Shown: one piece after another, positions 58,909 to 64,000 of the stretch
Layout: the number at the start of each line of letters is the position of its first letter
Position numbering within the stretch: the first letter of the stretch is position 1
Source: Streptomyces inusitatus
GTDB lineage: Bacteria; Actinomycetota; Actinomycetes; Streptomycetales; Streptomycetaceae
Length of the DNA stretch: 64,000 nt
Reading direction: 5' to 3'
NCBI RefSeq assembly: GCF_014651115.1
Contig: NZ_BMWG01000001.1
Coordinates: forward strand, 186,001 to 250,000
The notes under the pieces: generated by a model
The model's database searches: none
The model's input: only the letters and a program-made list of their open reading frames with translations
Told to the model about the DNA's origin: nothing
Position numbers and translations under genes: made by a program

Positions 58909-58978
58909 GATCGGAGCGCATGGACTAACTTCGCCTTCGCTGTCATTCCCAAGACCAACAGAACAGGGGAGGCCGACA

Positions 58979-59611
58979 ATGCGGCTGAAAAAATGGGGCG
59001 GGCGAAGGGAAGTCAAAGGAAAGGCCCTCGTCAAACCGGGTTCGGTTCTCATCGCATCTCTGATAGCAGTGTCTTCCAGCGTGGTACTGGCGACACCGGC
59101 CCAGGCCTACAGTCATCTGTGCGGCAGGTTCTTCGGGGTTGGCGAAGGCGGCGCCATCTCCTATCGGTACTACAGCATCACGCCCACTTACCAGAAGGCT
59201 TTCGGCGACGCCCAGGGAAGATGGGACAAGACTTCACCGAACTCACCCGGGCACTTCAGCAAGCAGCAGACCAACAGCGACCCCATGGTGGAGGTGCGGG
59301 ACGGCTCTTACACCTGGGACGCCTGGGCAACAGCGTCCTGGCAGGGATGCGGCCCCTACGGCCACTGGTCGTACAACGAAACCTACGTGAAGTTCAACTC
59401 CCGGACCATGGCCAATCTCACCGCCCGTGAAAAGAAGATCGTGGCCACTCACGAGATCGGGCACACATACGGCCTCGCTCACGTCTCGACCGGTTGCGGC
59501 GGTGCCGGCCCTGCGGTAATGCGGCAGGGCCAGGGCAAGTTCTCTTGCGGAAGCGACGGCCCGTGGTCGGACGACATCAAGGGCGCCAGAGCCAAGTACC
59601 TCGCTTCTTGA
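58979..59611 (+). CDS. secreted matrixin-like zinc metalloprotease
   Basis: A 210-residue secreted protein. It has a basic start (MRLKKWGGRR), a hydrophobic core SVLIASLIAVSSSVVLA and a likely cleavage after PAQA (about residue 42). The metzincin signature HEIGHTYGLAH puts zinc ligands at His158, His162 and His168 with Glu159. A downstream Met-turn-like AVM lies about 17 residues on. Four cysteines may form disulfides. AGGGGAGG precedes the ATG. It lies in lower-GC DNA between direct repeats, with a lipoprotein gene 35 bp behind. Confidence 0.88.
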   Translation: MRLKKWGGRREVKGKALVKPGSVLIASLIAVSSSVVLATPAQAYSHLCGRFFGVGEGGAISYRYYSITPTYQKAFGDAQGRWDKTSPNSPGHFSKQQTNSDPMVEVRDGSYTWDAWATASWQGCGPYGHWSYNETYVKFNSRTMANLTAREKKIVATHEIGHTYGLAHVSTGCGGAGPAVMRQGQGKFSCGSDGPWSDDIKGARAKYLAS

Positions 59612-59646
59612 GCGAATCACCACATCAGAACAGAGGAAAGGTACCA

Positions 59647-60393
59647 GTGAAAAAGACTGCGGCTCTGGCAGCCCTCATGGTTGCGACATCGCTGAGCCTT
59701 ACTTCCTGCTCCGGGGAGAGCGAAAAGGAAGCCCTGCACAAAATTGAAGCCGACTACGCGTCCTACGACACCGTCGCGGGCCTCACCCAGGCGGCGGAAG
59801 GCGCCTTCCAGGTGAAGATAGGTCCAGTGGTCGGCAGGGAATGCGACGACGGCGGTGACGCCAAGGGCCACGGCGGGCCACCCACCGATTCACCGGAGGA
59901 AGGCCCGGAGGACGACCCGGTCACCAGCCCTCCTCCATCCCCGCCGGCAGGGATGGAGGGCGGCGACTCTCCGCACGCGGCCTGCCTCCCGATGGTCTTC
60001 CACAAGGCGACCATCGAGACCGTGATCCTCAACCCGACCCCCGTCACGCCTCTCGGGACCAACCCGATCCCCCTCGGCGAATTGATCATCGGCAACGTGG
60101 ACACGGAAGCTGTTCAGATGGACGGCGCCTCTCCGATCGTCCCCGGAACCCACATGGTCGTCTACGCGGACAAACTGAATTCCACCGAGCACCCCGGGAT
60201 CAATGTCGTCAGCGGTGACCTGTGGGTGCCCGTCGGCGGAGACCAAGGCCTGCTCGACGTCGCCCCGGGGGGTGCCGTCAGCGCAAGGTCTTCCTCGATC
60301 AAATCCCTGACGGAAACCAGCCCGGCAAGCAGGTCCAGCCGGTTCACCACAGACATCGACGCCCTCAAGAAGGTCGCCCGCGCGAAGTCCTGA
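59647..60393 (+). CDS. secreted lipoprotein of unknown function
   Basis: A 248-residue lipoprotein. The leader VKKTAALAALMVATSLSL ends in the lipobox LTSC (Cys about residue 21), so the mature protein is lipid-anchored. A Gly/Asp/Pro linker (about 68-100) separates two unassigned parts, and a SAF-like segment GTNPIPLGELIIGNV is near residue 140. The GTG follows GAGGAAAGG. It is probably co-transcribed with the metalloprotease and may be its partner or inhibitor, which is speculation. Confidence 0.75.
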   Translation: MKKTAALAALMVATSLSLTSCSGESEKEALHKIEADYASYDTVAGLTQAAEGAFQVKIGPVVGRECDDGGDAKGHGGPPTDSPEEGPEDDPVTSPPPSPPAGMEGGDSPHAACLPMVFHKATIETVILNPTPVTPLGTNPIPLGELIIGNVDTEAVQMDGASPIVPGTHMVVYADKLNSTEHPGINVVSGDLWVPVGGDQGLLDVAPGGAVSARSSSIKSLTETSPASRSSRFTTDIDALKKVARAKS

Positions 60394-60434
60394 GACGTCC
60401 GACGAGGGCTGAGAACACGCGTCCCCTCCGCGAA

Positions 60435-60505
60435 GTCGGTGCCGGGAGGGCGCGACCGGGTGCGGTCGTTCTTCTCCCGGCACCTGTCTCCGCGCTGAGG
60501 CCGGG
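60435..60505 (+). repeat. 71-bp direct repeat, copy 2 (orphan)
   Basis: 70 of 71 bases match 58638-58708, including the hydrolase stop codon, but no hydrolase gene precedes it. It marks the right boundary of the metalloprotease-lipoprotein insert. Confidence 0.9.
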
Positions 60506-60534
60506 CCGGGACCGGGACCGGCCCGGGGCCGGGT

Positions 60535-61185
60535 TCAGCTGAAGACGATCATCGAGCCCTGGCCCAGGCTGCGGGTCGCCGCCGCGTGGAGGCCGAGCCA
60601 GACGTGGCGTTCGCGGGCGAAGGGGTTGTCGTCGTGGGGGATGGGTCCGGCGGGCTCCTCCAGGGAGGTGGGGCGGTCCGGGGGGAGGGGGGCGTGGGGC
60701 GGATTGCCGGGGTCTATGCCGATGGCGGGGGCAACGAATTCCAGCTCGCGCAGGAGGCCCTGGGTGGAGCCGAGGGGGCCGCCGCCGGCGAGGAGTTCGT
60801 CGTTGGAGAGGGGGGCGGCGAAGTCGACGGGGACATAGGCCCCGGCGTGGTCGTAGTGCCACACGAGATGGGACTGCTGGGCCGTCGCCTCGAACATCTC
60901 CAGGAGCTGTTCGTAGTCCCCGCCCAGCTCGTCGACGGGGGTGACGGCAAGACCGCAGAGCTGGAGGAGATACGCACGGCGCAGGAAGTGGAGTGCGTCG
61001 TAGTCGAACCCGGCGACCGGGGCCACGTCCCCGGAGAGCCCCGGCATATAGGCGAAGACGGGCACCGCCGGCTGTCCCGCCTCGGTCAGCGCCTTGTCGT
61101 AGGCGGCGAGTTCTTCGGCGAAGGGGTTGTCGGGGCTGTGACACAGCACATCGACGAGGGGGACCAGCCACAGGTCACAGGCCAA
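60535..61185 (-). CDS. conserved hypothetical streptomycete protein
   Basis: A 216-residue soluble protein starting MACDLWLVPLVDVLCHSPDNP. The segment EMFEATAQQSHLVWHYDHAGAY is near residue 95. No membrane helix, catalytic signature or known domain is recognised. Codon use is normal for the genome. The 228-bp gap upstream holds short CACTGTCGG-type repeats (61201-61260) that may be regulatory. Confidence 0.65.
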   Translation of the reverse strand: MACDLWLVPLVDVLCHSPDNPFAEELAAYDKALTEAGQPAVPVFAYMPGLSGDVAPVAGFDYDALHFLRRAYLLQLCGLAVTPVDELGGDYEQLLEMFEATAQQSHLVWHYDHAGAYVPVDFAAPLSNDELLAGGGPLGSTQGLLRELEFVAPAIGIDPGNPPHAPLPPDRPTSLEEPAGPIPHDDNPFARERHVWLGLHAAATRSLGQGSMIVFS

Positions 61186-61413
61186 GGGAGGGCTCGCTCT
61201 CAGGCGGGATCGGGCACTGTCGGAAGCACTGTCGGCAGTACTGTCGAAGGCACGGTCAGCGGTACGTCGCGGTACGTCGGCAGTACGGTCGGGACAGAGT
61301 AGTGCCCCGGCCGGTCACGGCGAAGGGCGCGGCCCGCATTGCCCGGACCCGGCCCCCTCGCCGCGCACAGCCTTACCGTCGCACACGCTCCCCCGGCGCG
61401 CACCGGTGCTCGC

Positions 61414-63912
61414 TCAACGGCCACCGGGTTCGCCCACGTCCCACACCCAGACTCCGCCGATCTTCTCTCCGGCCCTGCCCAGCAGCCGTTCCACGGTCGT
61501 GTAAAGGGCCTGCTCGTTGTACTGCGGCGGCAGGACGACCACACCGGCCCGCCAGGCGGCGAGATCCGCTTTGGCCTGTTCCTGCCACTGGGGGCCGATG
61601 TCGGGGACCTGGCCGGTGTTGCGGACGTCGCCGAAGAGGTTGGAGGTGTGGCGCGGGGTGGAGCCGTAGATGCCGACGCGGTCCGGGCCCCAGGGGCCGT
61701 TGAAGTAGCCGCCCGCGACCGAGAAGCCGAGGTCGGTGGAGGACTGCCAGTAGAGGGCGTCCGCGCCGCCGGGGCTGGGGAGCGGGACGGTCACCACCGA
61801 CTCGCCCTCGGCGACGTACGAGCGGTACATCTTCTCGGTGATGAAGGCGGGCACCGGCTCCCGTTCCCGTACGGGATAGGGCGTCGGCACCACGGGCAGC
61901 AGGGCGGCGGCGACCGCGAGGAGGCCCACCGCGCGCAGCGCGAGGGGGCGGGTGACCGCGATCCGGTCGACGGCGAGGGCGAGCAGCATGCCGATGACGG
62001 GGGCGCAGATCATCGCGACCCGGGACTCGATGACGGATTCGAGGAGGGGCTGGTTGGCGAGCGCCCGCCAGGGGCCGGTCAGCACGATGTCGGTGGCCGG
62101 GATCCGGAAGCGCACTCCGAGCGAGAGGAAGGCGGCGGCGAGGCCGGTGAAGGTGAGCGCCTTCACGAGCGGGAGGTGCCACATGCGGATCACGAGGGCC
62201 GCCGTCAGGGCGAGGACCGGCCAGCCGAAGAAGGCGTTCTGCTCGGTGCGGTTCATCGCCAGCGGGTCGGCGCGCTCGTCCGAGCCCCAGAGGGAGCGGC
62301 CCGCGAACTCCATGAACGCGAGGGGGCTGTTCCCGGTGTTGGACCCGTGCATCACATGTGTGTAGCTCTGCGGTCCGAAGAACTGCCAGCCCAGGGGGAA
62401 GGCCACCAGCGGCAGACAGACGGCGAGCCCGATCAGGGTGCCGCGCAGCAGCGGCCGCCAGGCGGCCCGCGCCACGTCGCGGCGGACGGCGGCGTAGGCG
62501 ATCGCGAACATCACCATGCCCATGGTGGCGAGCAGCAGGGGTTCCTCGCCGAGGAAGATCTGGTACGTGGCGAAGAGGCCGAGGAGTACGCCGTCGCGGA
62601 CCACGGCGCGGCCCTCGCAGAGCCGCAGCGCGCGGTCCACGATCACGGGGATCATGAAGAGGACGAGGAAGTTGGGGTGGGCGTTGCCGTGGGAGATCAT
62701 CGGCGGCGCGAAGGCGGCGAAGGCCGCGCCGACGGCGGCGGCCCAGCGCCCGGCGGTCAGGTGCCGGGCGATCAGCCAGTACCAGGCGACGGCGGTGGCG
62801 GCGAGGCCGCCGGTGAGGACCAGCGCCCAGGTGAAGGTGGGGCCGAGGAGGAGGGTCACGGGGGTGAGCGGGACGGACAGCCCGAGCATCACCGTGTTCG
62901 CCATCAGATTCACCCCCTCGGGATGTCCCTGAAGGGTGGTGAAGAGCGGATTGCGCAGATTGACGACATTGTCGGCGGTGACGCGGAAGAACCACTCCCA
63001 CTGATTCTGGTCCTGTCCCGCGTCCGCGAGATAGCCCCGGTCCAGGTCGGCCCAGAGGTCCTGGTAGAGGACGGCGGAGACGAGGACGAAGCCGAGGACG
63101 ATCAGCAGGTCGGCGCGGCGCAGGGCGCGGGTCCGCAGCCGGAGCAGCTCCAGCAGCACCTTGCCGTAGTCGAGCGGTCTGACCTTGGAGCCCTGCTGGT
63201 GCGACCAGCGGACCGGGACCTCCGTCACCGGCCAGCCCTCGCGCCGGAAGTGCCGCAGTATCTCGACATCGATCCCCCACCCGTCCAGCCGGGAGTCGGC
63301 GAACGCCGCGCGGGCCCGGTCCCCGTCGAAGAGTTTGAACCCGCATTGGGTGTCGTGTATCCCGGGCACCGCGACCGCGCGTATGAGCCCGTTGCCCAGT
63401 CGGCCGAGCCATTCGCGGACCCGCCACTGATGGACGTCGATGAGGGAGTCGGGGTGGGCGCGGGAGCCGATCGCCGCCGCCTGCCCGCCGGCCGCGAGCT
63501 GGGCGTCCAGCCGGTCCAGATCCTCGATCGGGGTCGCCAGATCGGCGTCGGTGACCAGGACCCGGCGGCCGTACGAGGCGAGGACGCCGCGCCGCAGCGC
63601 GTCCCCCTTGCCCCGGTTCGCCCCTCTGTCCGCCCGGACCAGATGGATTCTGGGCTCCTCCGCGGCGGCCTCCTGGGCGATCTTCGCGGTGGAGTCGGTG
63701 GAGCCGTCGTCCACCACGATCAGTTCCCACTCGCCCCAGCGCTCCGGGTCCGCCCGCAGATACGCGGCGATCGCGTCCAGGGTCGGCCGGAGCCTGCTCT
63801 CCTCGTTGTAGGCGGGAACCACGACGCTCAGTTCCACCCCGCTGCCGTGGTGTTCCATGGCCTCCACGGTGTCGTACACCGCCGGGAGCCCCGGGACCGG
63901 GTCCATGTTCAC
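61414..63912 (-). CDS. GT2 glycosyltransferase fused to a multi-spanning membrane domain
   Basis: An 832-residue fusion. Residues 25-260 form a GT2 domain of dolichyl/polyprenyl-phosphate glycosyltransferase type: LSVVVPAYNEESRLRPTLDA, ELIVVDDGSTDST, DADLATPIEDL as metal-binding acid, and IHDTQCGFKLF. About residues 265-675 contain 9-11 membrane helices, with DLDRGYLAD and WEWFFRV in the first extracytoplasmic loop as in GT-C enzymes. A soluble tail follows. One protein may both load a polyprenyl phosphate sugar and transfer it. The GTG start lies two bases after the preceding stop. Confidence 0.85.
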   Translation of the reverse strand: MNMDPVPGLPAVYDTVEAMEHHGSGVELSVVVPAYNEESRLRPTLDAIAAYLRADPERWGEWELIVVDDGSTDSTAKIAQEAAAEEPRIHLVRADRGANRGKGDALRRGVLASYGRRVLVTDADLATPIEDLDRLDAQLAAGGQAAAIGSRAHPDSLIDVHQWRVREWLGRLGNGLIRAVAVPGIHDTQCGFKLFDGDRARAAFADSRLDGWGIDVEILRHFRREGWPVTEVPVRWSHQQGSKVRPLDYGKVLLELLRLRTRALRRADLLIVLGFVLVSAVLYQDLWADLDRGYLADAGQDQNQWEWFFRVTADNVVNLRNPLFTTLQGHPEGVNLMANTVMLGLSVPLTPVTLLLGPTFTWALVLTGGLAATAVAWYWLIARHLTAGRWAAAVGAAFAAFAPPMISHGNAHPNFLVLFMIPVIVDRALRLCEGRAVVRDGVLLGLFATYQIFLGEEPLLLATMGMVMFAIAYAAVRRDVARAAWRPLLRGTLIGLAVCLPLVAFPLGWQFFGPQSYTHVMHGSNTGNSPLAFMEFAGRSLWGSDERADPLAMNRTEQNAFFGWPVLALTAALVIRMWHLPLVKALTFTGLAAAFLSLGVRFRIPATDIVLTGPWRALANQPLLESVIESRVAMICAPVIGMLLALAVDRIAVTRPLALRAVGLLAVAAALLPVVPTPYPVREREPVPAFITEKMYRSYVAEGESVVTVPLPSPGGADALYWQSSTDLGFSVAGGYFNGPWGPDRVGIYGSTPRHTSNLFGDVRNTGQVPDIGPQWQEQAKADLAAWRAGVVVLPPQYNEQALYTTVERLLGRAGEKIGGVWVWDVGEPGGR

Positions 63913-63914
63913 CG

Positions 63915-64000
63915 CTACCGCTCCAGCCGATCCGCCCAGGCGAGCGCCCGGTCGTTGTACAGACAGATGACCGACCGGGCCGCGGTGAGATCGCCGAGGG
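63915..64000 (-). CDS. C-terminal end of an unidentified protein, partial
   Basis: The last 27 whole codons of a gene entering from the right edge, ending DRALAWADRLER and TAG. It lies two bases before the GT2 fusion start, so the two are probably one operon. The fragment is too short for a family call. Confidence 0.5.
   Translation of the reverse strand, partial: LGDLTAARSVICLYNDRALAWADRLER

Overview
The window is chromosomal DNA from a Streptomyces-type actinomycete. It has very high G+C, GTG and TTG starts, TAGGCT-type -10 boxes placed directly before start codons, WhiB-family and SigE-family regulators, a cobG-cobH-cobIJ cobalamin cluster, and the gene run MBL hydrolase / NUDIX / RidA / DUF4177 / two ArsA-like ATPases / wblA / penicillin-binding protein / YqeY / metallophosphoesterase. 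That run and the later sigma factor / asd / lysC / DUF5063 / recR / ybaB run match, from memory, the SCO3573-3582 and SCO3613-3619 stretches of S. coelicolor. Two CACGTG-centred parS-like sites fit a position in the origin-proximal core.

Layout. (1) 1-10.9 kb is core genome: an SPFH membrane protein (cut by the window edge), small-molecule hydrolases, the ArsA pair, wblA, a class A penicillin-binding protein, YqeY and a phosphoesterase, ending at tRNA-Pro(CGG). (2) 10.9-30.2 kb is accessory. The 3' half of the tRNA gene recurs in degenerate form at 15.73 kb, so 10.93-15.73 kb looks like a decayed site-specifically integrated element. It carries a DGQHR (DndB-like) protein, the tail of a broken regulator, a serine hydrolase and a DUF6192-like protein. 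Beyond it lie a gene split by an in-frame TGA, a Streptomyces orphan gene, an ARMT1/DUF89 phosphatase, and a type I-E Cascade operon (cas8e-cas11-cas7e-cas5e-cas6e) with no cas3, cas1, cas2 or CRISPR array. Divergent from the Cascade is a 1303-residue HTH-STAND ATPase. A 64-residue membrane protein is encoded at the head of the cas operon, and a SUKH-type protein overlaps the STAND gene tail to tail. (3) 30.2-42.2 kb is a cobalamin cluster. cobN lies behind a cobalamin riboswitch, with cobG, cobH, cobIJ, cobK, cbiD, cobM and cobL around it: a hybrid of CobG-type and CbiD-type enzymes. (4) 42.4-57.4 kb returns to core genes: TerD, a phosphopantetheinyl transferase, a methyltransferase, an S9 peptidase, SURF1, a sigma factor with a membrane partner, asd/lysC, DUF5063/recR, ybaB, a SLATT-like protein and an ArsR-type regulator. 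(5) 57.5-64 kb holds a secreted alpha/beta hydrolase, then a lower-GC secreted metalloprotease plus lipoprotein cassette bracketed by a 71-bp direct repeat, then a glycosyltransferase fused to a multi-spanning membrane domain.

The most unusual system is the Cascade-STAND locus. It keeps everything needed to make and carry crRNA (including a Cas6e with its histidine) but has no nuclease. The natural reading is that target recognition is passed to a STAND ATPase, and perhaps to the small membrane protein, rather than to Cas3. Other notable points are an asd gene whose product has Asp where the catalytic Cys should be, the decayed tRNA-Pro element, and the repeat-flanked metalloprotease cassette.
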